In this document: positions 44,010-55,238 of the stretch, in pieces
How positions within the stretch are numbered: position 1 is the first letter of the stretch
Layout: the number at the start of each line of letters is the position of its first letter
DNA from: Pelobates cultripes
Lineage: Eukaryota; Chordata; Amphibia; Anura; Pelobatidae
Direction: 5' to 3'
Length of the DNA: 64,000 nucleotides
NCBI GenBank assembly: GCA_933207985.1
Contig: OW240924.1
Location: forward strand, 66,211,576-66,275,575
Position numbers and translations under genes: made by a program
Notes under the pieces: model-generated
Databases searched by the model: none
What the model was told of the DNA's origin: nothing
Seen by the model: only the letters and a program-made list of their open reading frames with translations

Positions 44010-45093
44010 TATACACTGATTTGACCACGTTATTAAACCCACTTACAGACAGCAAGTGAACAGTCAGTTCTTGAATTTCATGTGTTGGAAGCTGGAAAAA
44101 TGGGCAAGCGAAAAGATCTGAGAGACTTTGACAAGGACCAAATAGTGATGGCTAGACGATTGGGTCAGAGCATCTCCAAAATGGAATTGTTGTGGGGTGT
44201 TCCCGGTATACAATGATTATTACCAATCGAAAAAGGGGTGCATGGGGGTCATGGGCAACCAAGGCTCATTGATGTACATGGGGAGCGAACAATAGAGCTA
44301 CTGTAGCTTTAATGCTGGCGATGATAGACAAGTGACTAGAAATGTCAGAAAACACATTGCATTGCAGTTTGCTGTGTATGTGGTTGCGCAGCTGCAAACC
44401 GGTCAGTACACGTAAGATGACCCATGTCCATGTCCGAAAGCACCTTCACTAAGAACTTGAGCTTTGGAACTGGACTATGAATCAATGTAGTAAGGTAGCC
44501 TGGTCTGATGACTCGTTTTCTTATAGAGAGGTGGATGGTTAGGTGTATGTGCGTTGTTTACCTGGGGAAAAATGGTAGCAGGATGATGCCCTATGGGAAG
44601 AAGGCAGGTCAGTGGAGGCAGTTTTATGCTCTGCCAGGAAACCTTGGATCCTGGCATTCATGTGGATGTTACTTTGGCACGTGCTACCTAACTATAGCTT
44701 GTTGTAGTCCATGTACAAACCTTCATGGCAGGGGTGTTCCCTGATCACAGTGGCCTCTTTCAGCACTCTGCAAACATTTTTCAGGATTGGTTTGAGAAAC
44801 AAGGCAAAGAATTCAAGGTGCTGCCTTGCCCACCAAGTTTCTAAGCTCTCAATCCGATTTAAGCATTTGTGGGATGTGGTGAAATAACAGATCCCATCTG
44901 TTGAGGTGCCACCTCACAACTCTCAGAATTTAAAGGATGTGCTGCTCATTTCTTGGTACCAGATTTCACAGGACACATTCAGAGGTCTTGTGGAGTCCGT
45001 GCCTTGATGCATCAAAGCTGTTTTGGCAGCACAAGGGGGACCTACACAATATTAGGCAGGTGGTTTTCAATTTTGTGGCTGATCAGTGTATAT
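44010..45093 (+). pseudogene. Tc1/mariner transposon relic
   Basis: Inverted ends: TATACACTGATTTGACCACG at the left and GTGGCTGATCAGTGTATA at the right, at TA dinucleotides as expected for Tc1/mariner. The interior follows a Tc1-like transposase gene in order (AAAGATCTGAGAGACTTTGA, AGACGATTGGGTCAGAGCAT, GTTTACCTGGGG, GCATTCATGTGGATGTTACT, CCACCAAGTTTC, GGTCTTGTGGAGTCCGT), but with many deletions and frame changes; no long frame remains. Full Tc1-like transposases are about 340 residues with a DD34E catalytic triad; this copy is dead. It lies in intron 2, in the gene's orientation. Confidence 0.8.
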
Positions 45094-45469
45094 ACATTGT
45101 TTACACAGTGAATAATAATTAAACTCTTGGTGAGAATCTGAAATGCTATATATCATTGCCCTGCTCACAAAAAACTGCTAAAGGCGTGTTCTGATTACAT
45201 CTTTATCTTCAGCCAGTCAGCAAAGGCTGTGCATTACCTTGTTATGGTTGCCTTTATGTAGTTCACACAAAATCATATTCATATATTTAACTGAGCTTCC
45301 AGAAAGTGACAGTACATGAGAGAACTTCCCAATCTGCTATTGGCACATACAGGTTCTAGGGCAGTAATGGATAAAGTTTAAGACCTTCTGATCATCATGA
45401 ATATAGTTCACGAATACCTGCAATAGTAATTAAAAAGGATGCTCCTAATGTTAAACTGAACAAATTCAA

Positions 45470-47150
45470 AACTGCTCTTTCTCTTCTGCTGTTGTCCTTG
45501 CTGACCTTAAACATGCCACTGTAGTACCTATCCTGAAAATATCGCTTGACCCGTCCTCCAGCTCTATCGTCCCATATCCGTGCTCCCTTTTTCTTCAAAG
45601 CTTCTGGAGAGACTTGTCTTTACCCGTATGTCTCACTTTCTCAATTCCAACTTTTTTACCCTCTTCAATCTGCCGCCCGCCCTCTCCACTCTACTGAGAC
45701 TGTTCTTATCAAAGTTACTAACAACCTAATTGCAGCTAAATCCAAAGGCCACTACTCCATATTAATTCTTCTTGACCTCTCCGCTGCCTTTGACACTGTT
45801 GGTAATGCTCTCCTTCTTCAAACTCTTCACACTCTGTCTTTGTGCGTGTCCTCTCGTGGTTTGCCTGTTCTCTCTCCCAACGCTCATGCAATGTCTCTCT
45901 TTCTAATGATACCTCCTCCCTTCGTCCTGTCTCGGGTGGAGTCCCCCAAGGCTCTGTCCTTGGTCTCCCTCTATTTTCTCTTTATACTGCTTCTCTTGGC
46001 AAACCTATTGCCTCATTTGGATTCCACTACCACCTGTACGCTGACACCCAGTTATATCTCTTCTCCCCGGTCCTCTCGCCTGCCGTCCCCCACGTGTCAC
46101 TGCTTGCCTTTCCTCCATCTCAGACTGGATGTCCTCCCGCTTTCTAAACGTAAATCTCTCTAAAACTAAGCTCCTTGTATTTCCTCCTCCTAATACCGAT
46201 CCTCCTCTTTCGCTCTCCCTTCAAGGTAGTGGTATCCACATCAGTCCCTCCTTGCAAGCGTGCGTCATACTTAATTCTGGCCTCGCCTTGAAACAACATC
46301 CAGTATGTTGCCAAATCCTGTAGATTCCATCTCAAAAACATAGCCCGCATCTGCCCCTTTCTTACACAAGATGCTACCAAGTAGCTTGTCCATGCTCTAG
46401 TAAATTCCCGCATGGATTATTGTAAACCTTTCCTCTTCCCAAAAGCCATATTGCCCCGCTACAGTCTGTAATGAATGCTGCCGCCAGACTGATTTTCCTC
46501 TCTAGTCGGTCCTCACATACCACCCATTTGTCAGTCCTTACATTGGCTTCCTGTATCCTATAGGAGTCAATTCAAAGTGCTAACCCATACCTATAAAGCA
46601 TTGAACAATTTTAGCCCCTCTACACAGATCCATAGGTATGCCCCTTCTCTGTCTCTCCGTTCTCGCACTATAGGAATGCCACTTCTACTGTCCACTGCTC
46701 GCACCCGTGTGGCCAACTCGCGCTTGCAGGACTTCTCTCGGGCGGCTCCCTTCCTATGGAATAGCCTGCTTACTGCCATCAGACTCTTCCCTAGTCCTCA
46801 ATCGTTTAAGAAGTGCCTTAAAACCCATCTCTTTAGGAAAGCTTATGGCCTCCCCTGGTAACCTCTACCTTGTATACCTGTCTCCTGCTCTCTCCTAAAG
46901 GGCAGCACTTTACTCTCTCCCACAGCTCTGCTGTACTCCCACCTTATTTGATTGCTATTTCCGGTCCTATTGTGTTTTATACACCACCTCCTATAGACTG
47001 TAAGCTCGTTTGAGCAGGGTCCTCTTCATTCTATCGTTCCTGTAAGTTTTCTTGTAATTGTCCTATTTATAGTTAAATCCCCCCTCTCATAATATTGTAA
47101 AGCGCTATGGAATCTGTTGGCGCTATATAAATGGCGATGATGATAATATA
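45470..47150 (+). pseudogene. L2/Rex-type LINE relic with reverse transcriptase
   Basis: Broken reading frames give, in order, [69 protein letters not shown], the catalytic region [25 protein letters not shown], and the C-terminal ALNNFSPS...APFLWNSLL...KKCLKTHLF. These are blocks of L2/CR1-like reverse transcriptase. The catalytic box should read YADDTQLY; one aspartate codon is missing (46037-46051). The 3' end TGTAAAGCGCTATGGAATCT...GGCGCTATATAAAT is the typical L2-type tail, ending in an ATG/ATA-rich microsatellite. Endonuclease sequence is absent or beyond recognition. Confidence 0.8.
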
Positions 47151-47214
47151 AATATACCCCCAGTGAAAAAATGTATGCATTTTTTCACCCCATTGTGGTA
47201 TATCTCATGCCTGA

Positions 47215-47795
47215 AGCCTTTGTAAGCCCTCCCCATTCTTCCCTAGCCCAGACTTTGTGGCCGTCCAATCACCGCCCACGCCTAACCCTTCTGTCAGTCC
47301 CTACATTGGCTTCCTGTAAGATATAGGGCTCAATTTAAAATTCTGGTTCTTGCTTTCAAATCTCTACACGCTGCTCCCACCTATCTATCCTCCCTAATAC
47401 ACAATTATGTCCCGTCTAGGCCCTTATGCTCTGCTGAAGACTTGCGTATATCTTCTGTCCGTACTCCCACCTCTGTTGCTCGCCTTCAAGACTTCTCGAG
47501 GGCTGCACCATTCCTGTGGAACTCACTTCCCTCCTCTGCTAGATGCTCACCCAGTCTCCACTCCTTCAAAAAAAATCATTAAAAACCCATTTCTTCATTA
47601 AAGCGTATCAATTAAATAGCTCCTGACTGATTCTTCTCTTACAACTGTCATTAGTTTAATACTATCTTTACCTTTTGTGTCACTTTACCCCACTTTAGCA
47701 TGTAAGCTCATTGAGCAGGGCCCTCAACTACATGTTTGTTCGTCCATCCACTGTAAAGCACTGCGGAATTTGTTTGCGCTATATAAATAACATAA
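47215..47795 (+). pseudogene. Second L2-type LINE 3' relic
   Basis: A separate, shorter copy. CATTGGCTTCCTGTAAGATA, CTTCAAGACTTCTCGAGGGC, CACCATTCCTGTGGAACTCA (the 'A-P-F-L-W-N-S-L-P' region) and CACTCCTTCAAAAAAAATCA are followed by TGTAAGCTCATTGAGCAGGG and the end GCACTGCGGAATTTGTTTGC then GCTATATAAATAA. It differs enough from the preceding relic to be another subfamily. Only the C-terminal 110 or so codons remain, with frame breaks. Confidence 0.7.
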
Positions 47796-48118
47796 TCATC
47801 ACAGACTTCCCAATGCAGCTCAATGAGAAGTGGATGCAAACTGTCATGATACTAATTTTGTGGCTCATTTTAGCAGCACATGTTATTATGGATTTGGACC
47901 ATAACCTGCAACTATCTAAATATAAACACACAATTTAGAAAAGTGGCTGTTTTTTTGTTTTTTGTTCTCCCTCACCTAAAGCTCAACACTGATGTCTATA
48001 CAATGTCTAATGTAAAAGGAGGGTTCCATGTCTCTTAAATTCACAGAAAACTAATTATTCACAAGCACTTTATTCTCTATTGAGATATGTATGTATAATT
48101 GTTTTACTTCATTTTTAG

Positions 48119-48278
48119 ATATCCAACAAAAAAGCAAATAGTACCCCCCCACCAGCTCAAGTATCCAAAATAAAAGTACCTACTCCTCAAGCTGTTGTAA
48201 AGAAAGAGAAACGACAGAGTTCCTCAAGGTTTAATGTGAGCAATAATCGAGAACTGCAGAAACTGCCAGCTCTAAAAG
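48119..48278 (+). CDS. ppp2r5c: ppp2r5c coding exon 3
   Basis: A 160-bp exon between ATTTTTAG and GTAGGT, read in phase 0 at its start and ending after the first base of a codon. It encodes [20 protein letters not shown], then [14 protein letters not shown] and [12 protein letters not shown]. The RELQKLP motif marks the junction to the HEAT-repeat core in B56 gamma and delta. [10 protein letters not shown] and KIKVP favour gamma, while NSTPPP resembles delta, so this copy keeps features of both. The basic KKEKRQ stretch may act in nuclear targeting. The next exon (the core starting at 'D-V-P-P-A-D-Q-E') was not found up to 64000. Confidence 0.88.
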
Positions 48279-48469
48279 GTAGGTTTGCCTTTTTTTCTTC
48301 TTATCTATAGCCTTTAGTTCTGTTGCTTGAACCCTTTATATGCAGCTCAGGGAATGCTGTATATACACAGATATAAAGGCTACCTGAAAGAAATAGAACT
48401 ACTTTTCCAACAGCGTCATTAACCAGACTAGAAAGAGAGTTCCAGCCCGGCTAAAGTCAATTATGGAGA
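48279..48469. other. Start of intron 3
   Basis: Intron begins GTAGGTTTG. No features recognised. Confidence 0.6.
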
Positions 48470-48668
48470 CCTTATGCGCATGTGCAGCTGTGCTTTTCTA
48501 TGAGTGTTCTGGTGACGCTGGAGGTCCTCATGCATAGCGTGAGGACGTCCAGTGTTGTTTAGACAACAAAGTCTTCAAAGAACCCGGAAGTCCCTCTAGT
48601 GGCTGTCTACCAGAGGATTTAACCCTGCACCCAATGGACTGAAGTGGTCTGGGTGCCTCTTTTTAAAT
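48470..48668. mobile_element. TTAA-type element fragment
   Basis: Contains AGTCCCTCTAGTGGCTGTCT, GATTTAACCCTGCA and GACTGAAGTGGTCTGGGTGC, blocks of the right half of the multi-hairpin family in reverse. Also ACGCTGGAGGTCCTCATGC with partner GCGTGAGGACGTCC, a hairpin. Borders are worn. Confidence 0.5.
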
Positions 48669-51600
48669 AATCTGTATATTTTAGTCTCAATTTTCTAATA
48701 TTTTTTTTTCTTCATCCCTTCCCTCAGAGAAATAATATTTTATTCTTATAAAACATTTAATCATTATGTAAAAAAAAGAACGAAAATAAGAATATAGGTA
48801 TATACCCATACACTTAACCCAAAAAATGGGATAGTGACAGGTCTAACCCAATATTTTAAGTACAGCAGAGAGACTCTAGGAGTCTCAAGGGGCTTAACCC
48901 CAATGTATACAAAAAACAAACAAATTGAATAGGGAATAGGTTTGGGATGGATCCCCTCCTATGTAGCATATACACCTGTTAATAAAGCTGATATTTAGGA
49001 TTGGGTATCACACCCTTATATGGATTTGGATTGTTTCCCTACATGGTGTCTATTTTTGGCTGGCATTTTAGCATATGTATCACTTGTATATACTTTGGTT
49101 TATTTGTTATGTTTAGGTCTCAATAATATAAGATTCTACACGACAGATATTTTGTACTCCAATGAAACAATCTCCAAGTTTTTGAAAGATGACAAAAGCC
49201 AGCATGCTCTCTTTTGTGTGTACTTGGTTTTTATGTTTCATTGGTTACGGGAGTGTGGAATATCAGAATAAACTAAGTTGTTTTTTTTTTTGTTTTTGTT
49301 TTTTTTTTATAATGTTTTTTATGTTTTTTTCAACCCGGCCATATTGTGTCAAAAGACAAAAAAAAATGATCAAAAGTGCCCTGCTGATATGGATAAGAAC
49401 AAATGGAAAAAATACAGCTTTACAGAATGTTTATAACTAAAAAGTTCTGTTTGTAGTTGAGGAAAATAACATTTTGAATAAGTGAGCACAGTATGTAAAC
49501 ATGTACTCTGACTATAGTTTATTTAAAATGGGTACTCATTATGCAGTAGGCATGGCTCAAGCATGAGACTTAAATATATTGGTAAACACCAAGATAACAA
49601 AGTCTAAAATCCCAAATAAGAGGAAAAGCCATTTAACAACATAGAAAGGTATGTTACTTGACTTTTAGTGAAATAAAGGTTACCTTATTTACCTTGGTGG
49701 GAAATATATTCATAATTGTGCATGCTGCTAAAAAAAAGTCACATAAGTATGGAGACCGTGATGTCAAATCTATTGTTGCCAAACAGTTCATTAAGCCAAT
49801 AAATAAGCGGAGGTTGGAGTAGGCGTATTCCTTTACAAACCATTGTGTACCTCCTGGTACACCTCCTAGCTCTGAAGTAATCATTAGTGAGTATATATGG
49901 CACACTTTTTATTGCATTATTGTTGTTGCTAGATTTTAGCTTGTTTGGTTTATTACCTCCCACCTTCACTGTCATTGCCTGACGCTCTGTATCAACCGTT
50001 TTATAGTTGGACATCCAGCTTTCCCAATCTTCACATCCAATCCATCTTTACTGTGTCATCCTTTCAGTTCAATGGATTTCCTTTCCTTGGGAAGTGCATA
50101 CAAATAATGTTTTTCTGTTGTAATAGAGCGAAATTGAGTATCTAAAATAATATAAATACATCAGTTATGCTATTAAGCTGTGATATAATTTACACTATTT
50201 GGTAATATGCTGCTATTGTATCTATACATTTATTTTGTGGATCTGTGTTTGTGTGTTTGGGTATTTAAAATAGAAAACAAACCCTCTCATAACTGCATTT
50301 GAATTTTAAAATGTTGGGTAACGTGCGGTTCTTAACCACCATCTTGATTGGTGGTATAAAGTCTACATGGTTTTCATGTATAGTAAGTAAGAGCACGCAG
50401 TCGGGGAAAACCGACGTGACCTTTAAGAGTTTGATAAACTCAGACTTGTGCACTATATCTGTACTGTAATTAAAAAATGTATTACATGTTTTGTATTATA
50501 AAATATTAAATGTGCTGAACTCAAACAGAACCATCCAATGTTTGCATGCAGAATTGTTTTGTTTTTTTGTGAGCCTTTTTCCAGTGCACATATTTAGGGA
50601 TTAACACTGTTTATCACAGATTGTAACTATGGTTAGCATTTTAGGTATGTGAGATCTGTGATACTTAGTGGTGTATAATCTGGAGTGGAACTTTCTTTTA
50701 AAACTACATAGTCATAATGTCTTGCTGTACTTGAGCACTCTGTTGCTAAGCTGGTGTTTTTTTTTGTAAGGTGCTAAGTTGTTTGCACACAGGCCAAGAA
50801 ACCTAGAATCCTCTTCATTCTAATTGCCAAATTACTTGACTGCAGATATTCTCGTTTCGTTTGTGTTCTGTTGCGTGTAAATTAATCTATTTGGGTTTTT
50901 TTTCCAGGTTTTTTCTGAAATCTAGGGTAAATGCGTTGTACATTTTAAATGGGAAAAAAAAACCAAAAAACTTCCAGAGTTAGTAGCTGGGGGGGGGGGG
51001 GGGGGGGGAGAAAATTCTGTAATTCACAATATGTGCTTTAAATCCTAATGATAAATAAGAACAGTAATGTAAGGTGAATAAGAAGCATTAATATTAAATA
51101 TAATGTAAAAAAGACTCCCAAAATGCTGAACGTATACCAGCTATAACTGGAAGCCATTCAGAAATGGTAAAAACATTGATGCATGAATTTGCCATGAATT
51201 TGTTGTATCAAAACTTGAGGATCCAGGGGGCAGGGCCTGACTGCCACATTGAGTGGTTGCGTTTCGACAAGGCTCTGAAAGAACCTCTAATTTTAAGCTT
51301 ACTAGTTGACTTAATGCTTTTAGGGGCACAAGCACGATTGCTGTCCCCTTGTACTCTTAGGGGCTCTCGAGACTTAATTCTGAAGCGTGCTCTTGACTCT
51401 AGCATGGCAGTTTTGAGGTTTTCCTTGGGTTGTATGGTGATTTTGGTGTGAGGGAAGCGGCCAATTCCTCTGCTCTGATTTCCTAAACAGCGTCCTCTAT
51501 CCTCGTCCCACCCCCTTGCCAGTGAAGGATAGCCCAGCACTACTCTCCTGTGACACTATATAATCAGTGGAACGCTAAGGATTTATGGTATTTTACTGCA

Positions 51601-53030
51601 GTTTTATGTTAACCGTTGAGATAATTTACTTGACATCCTTAACAATGAAAAATTAGGCATTTCTACTCTGTATATAGAGTGCAATATCCTGTTCATGAAT
51701 CTCGTTTTTTGTATTCCAGTTTATATTGCGATGTATTTTTCCTTTGTTTCAATAAAAATTAGGATTCAGCACTAAACAAATATTCTACCACAATCCATAG
51801 TGTGCGCATTGCCCCATGTTATCCAACCTGAAACTCAAACTGCTGATGAAAAAAAACATGATTAAAGTGCTTAGTGTGCATCTGGTCATGGCACACATTG
51901 CGTTAGCAGTACAATTAGCAGATATTACTTAAAGAAAAATCTATGTTTCAATACCTGGCAGACAAAATCAGATTGCAAAATTTAGGCTAAAGTAGTGAAT
52001 TTATGGCCAAAGTAGAGCTTGACTGTTTTTTTAATTTTTGTTACGCAATCATTGCTTAATTTTTAATCTTTTCAGTGTAAAAGTACTGAAAAGAATCTTA
52101 CATGGCAGACGGCAAGCTCTCCAAAGGGATAGACGATTTTTCGTGAAGATAGGGACAGAATTTTAGTGTTACAACTTATGATGGCAGTGCCATGGATACT
52201 GGATTTTAAGAATTTAATGCATTAACATCTTCTAAAACAACAAATTTAATTTTTATGATCCATTATATGTTCATTGCTCTTGGGAGATATTGTTTCCAGA
52301 CCACCAAAGGGTTGCCTTGAATTTGCTGTGAGCTCTCCTACTTGATGTAAACCGTTGAATTCTTGGATTTAAATTTGAAAGCCAAGCTTTAGATCTCCTG
52401 ATGTCAAAGTATATATGAGACTAATTAGTGCTTTGAGATATCTGTAACCTTCCACCTAATAGGGCCACCCATTGATCAAGGTTTATTTATGTCTTTAGCA
52501 CAGCAGATGTTCACGTAAACGCTTATAAATTCTGTACAGATTCACGAAAACGCCACTAAAGAGGGAAATATGTTTCTCATTTGTCACAATTACTTGAATG
52601 GTCAACGTGTATTAAGATTATCTTTTCCAGTAGTAACTGGGTCTTCAGTTATGACTACTCAAACGCATCCAAGAAAGAGGTGGAGGTGCTTGGATTGAAG
52701 GGAGGGAGGGAAAAAAGATATACATGGTGGAATATAGGTATAAATAAAAATGTCCATCTGGTGAAGAGCAAAAGGCTAAGCAAGTTAGAACAAATCATGG
52801 GGAGAACAATTTCATAGATTTGTACGTTCATTCTGCTGACACTGTGTACATTAGTGCTCAGTCCTATGTAAAGACTATATAAACACATGGGTTTTGTAGG
52901 TTTAATCAGCTTGCATTTGAACTGAATTTGGCACTAGCGGAAAGACTGAGGACTCTGGTGTCTTTGAATCAACAGGGTTTTGGTCTCATCTGATGAAAAA
53001 TGTCATAGTTCTTTTACATCCTTGTGGCCC
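48669..53030. other. Intron 3; no exon recognised
   Basis: Long AT-rich intron with T-tracts near 49285-49330 and a 20-G run (50989-51008). Open frames of 60-110 codons on either strand (for example 51164-51451 and 51208-51540 reversed) overlap each other and show no domain. Confidence 0.55.
50989..51008 (+). repeat. Run of 20 G
   Basis: A mononucleotide G-run; the true length is uncertain because such runs are hard to sequence. Confidence 0.9.
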
Positions 53031-53302
53031 TTAAAGGAACACAAACATGTAATCCTGACACTATAGTGTTAAAACACAATCTAGTCCCCTTGCCCCCCTA
53101 AATATAATAGTCTTACATTTACTCCAGTCTGCTGCTGCTGGCTCTGCCCCTGATCTGTCTGCTTCGTTGACATCAGAAGTTTTTTTTCTCAGCCAATCAC
53201 AATACTTTCTCATAGGAGGCAGCTCAGGAAAGCACACGCCAAACAGTCCTGGACAATTAACCTCTCCTCTAGCATCTTGAATCAATATATCTCTGAGGAA
53301 AG
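53031..53302 (+). mobile_element. TTAA-type element, left part
   Basis: TTAAAGGAACACAAACATGT then AATCCTGACACTATAGTGTT, the usual terminal hairpin, and CAGCCAATCACAATACTTTC with CTCATAGGAGGC. Truncated where the next element begins at 53303. Confidence 0.6.
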
Positions 53303-53831
53303 TTAAAGGGACTCTCCAGGCAGACGATTTTACTTACCTGGTTCCAGTGCCGGGAGCCTCGTGAAGCCGCCCCCCTATTTTGTCAAAATGACGAAATAGG
53401 CGGGCGCGAGCAGGGAGCAATCAGACGCTTCCATTTGGAAGCGTCATTGCTCCCTTGTGTGCATGCGCGGCTTTGCCGCACATACTTCATAGGGCGGCAT
53501 TCGTGCAGCCCTATGAAGTCCTGAGCACACTCCCGCGCATGACTGACAGCTCAGCTCGCGGTCTTGGCCTGCCCCCTCTCTTCTGCACACGTCAGACGTA
53601 TTTTAATACGTCTGACGTTTACAAGGCCTTTTTAGGGCCCTACATGATATGAAGTCCCTCTGGTGGCCGTCTGAGTGACGGCCACTGGAGGTATTCCTAT
53701 CAATCATTGTAAACACTGTATTTTCTCTGAAAACACAGTGTTTACATTAGATTGCCTGCAGGGAGCTATAGAGCTCACCTGAACAAATACAATAAGCTGT
53801 AGTTGTTCAGGTGACTATAGTATCCCTTTAA
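53303..53831 (+). mobile_element. Complete TTAA element made of serial hairpins
   Basis: TTAA borders at 53303-53306 and 53828-53831. The interior is a chain of palindromes: CCTATTTTGTC with GACGAAATAGG (53374-53400); GGGAGCAAT-CA-GACGCTTCC with its complement (53413-53454); ACTTCATAGGGC perfect (53484-53519); ACGTCAGACGTATT perfect with a TT loop (53589-53618); CCTCTGGTGGCCGTC with GACGGCCACTGGAGG (53657-53691); and a TGTAAACACTGT/ACAGTGTTTACA pair near 53710-53746. GC- and CpG-rich in the middle. No coding frame of interest. Confidence 0.8.
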
Positions 53832-54437
53832 GTATCAACATGCAGAGGGTGGAGACACTGAATGGCAATGATGCACACTGCAGCACTGCCCCTGGAAGCA
53901 CCTCTAGTAGCCATCTGAGGAGTTTGCATGAAAGGCAATTAGTTTATAGGAATACACACCTCACATGTATATAGTGATTACCGTAGGAAAGCATGGAATT
54001 CAGTGCTTTTATTTGGTCATTGCAGTGGAAGAGCCTCTAGTGCAGGGGTGCCCAAAAGGTAGATCCTCAGAGGTTTTAAAAATACAACTTCCATGCTTTG
54101 TAATTCTAAAGGCATGCAGAGTATTATAGGAGTTGTAGTTCTACATCATCTGAGGGTCTTGGTTTTAGGCACCCCTGTTGTAGGACTACAACTATCATGA
54201 TGCTTTGTATGCCTTTTACAATGACAATGCATCATGGAAGCTGTAATGTTAAATTTGTTGATCTACCTATTGGGCACCCTACCTCTAGTGACAGTCAGGA
54301 AGACCCCCTCTACAGGTGCCTTTAAACCTTCACTGTAAATATTGCAGTTTCTGCAAACAAACATTGTTTTACCTTGAAGGGTTAAACATCCAGACCACTT
54401 TGAGATGAAGTGGTCAGTGACTTTAGTGATCCTTTAA
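53832..54437 (+). mobile_element. TTAA-type element interrupted by a hAT MITE
   Basis: The right end, AGATGAAGTGGTCAGTGACT then TTAGTGATCCTTTAA, reaches TTAA at 54434-54437. To the left, CACCTCTAGTAGCCATCTGA and TAGGAAAGCATGGAATTCAG are family blocks. The hAT MITE at 54043-54282 sits within the CCTCTAGTG-ACAGTCAGGAA hairpin and so came later. The left border is not clear. Confidence 0.55.
54035..54290. mobile_element. hAT MITE with 8-bp target duplication
   Basis: The element 54043-54282 begins CAGGGGTGCCCAAAAGGTAG and ends CTACCTATTGGGCACCCTAC, and is flanked by CTCTAGTG at 54035-54042 and 54283-54290. Its interior is rearranged: a right-end-like sequence (TTAGGCACCCCTG, ending 54177) lies in the middle, so part of the palindrome is duplicated. 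Same family as 1723-1855. Confidence 0.8.
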
Positions 54438-55069
54438 ACAATCTGATTATTTTCCAGTTATTATACCCATATGTTATCAAGTTCACATTTTTAGGATACA
54501 TAATTTAATCTGCACCCTTTACCTATGTCTTTTTGTTTTCCTAATCCATGTGCCTTGTTTGGTAATAATTAAATATGTTGTTTATTTAGTGTACACTCTA
54601 GCTCTGAAATAAATGTGACAATAAAGGTCAAATGAGTGTATAATTAAATAATTGTAAAGCCCCACAGTCATAATTATGAATTCACTGAACTACAAAAAGG
54701 ATGTATGAATATATTCTAATTGAGTGACTTTCGAATGCATGTACAGATATTTTACTTGATGATGTAGTCAGTAAGCTATGTATAATACTCCATTACTGGT
54801 AAAGCTACAAAGATGGCTGTGTGGAATGGCTTTTTGCAGATGTACCACAGCTGTCCCCAAATGATGTGCCATGCATTATGGAATTCTGTATTTGCAACTG
54901 GAAGTGTAGACCTTTGCACCAACTACTTTCCCTTAAGTATTCAACCAGTTAAATTGTCACATGATGTAAATGGGTTGGGGAGGAGGGAAAGTAAAGTAGG
55001 GACCAGGTTCAAAATGTCTGGAATAATCAAAAATCGTATAATTCAAGTGTTAGCTAAAATGAAGACTGC
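54438..55069. other. Intron 3; no exon recognised
   Basis: The 115-codon open frame at 54813-55160 runs into the TTAA element that follows, lacks splice sites in a sensible place and has no domain signature. Confidence 0.5.
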
Positions 55070-55238
55070 TGTCATTGTGGGCGGTTACATCGGGGGGGTG
55101 TGGCTAGGGCTACGTAAACAAACTGGTTTAACTCCTAAATGGCAGCGAATTGAGCAGTGAGACTGCAGGTTCATGATCTGTACACCCAAACTGCTTCATT
55201 AAGCTAAAGTGGTTTTGGTGAATATAGGATCACTTTAA
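55070..55238 (+). mobile_element. 3' half of a TTAA-type element
   Basis: GGGGTGTGGCTAGGGCTACG, TTTAACTCCTAAATGGCAGC and AAACTGCTTCATTAAGCTAA lead to GAATATAGGATCACTTTAA with TTAA at 55235-55238. It matches the right end of 4169-4711. Confidence 0.65.

Noticed and set aside
54813..55160. 115-codon open frame in intron 3 as a possible gene or exon
   Set aside because: No recognisable domain, no plausible splice sites at its ends, and its 3' part is a TTAA element.
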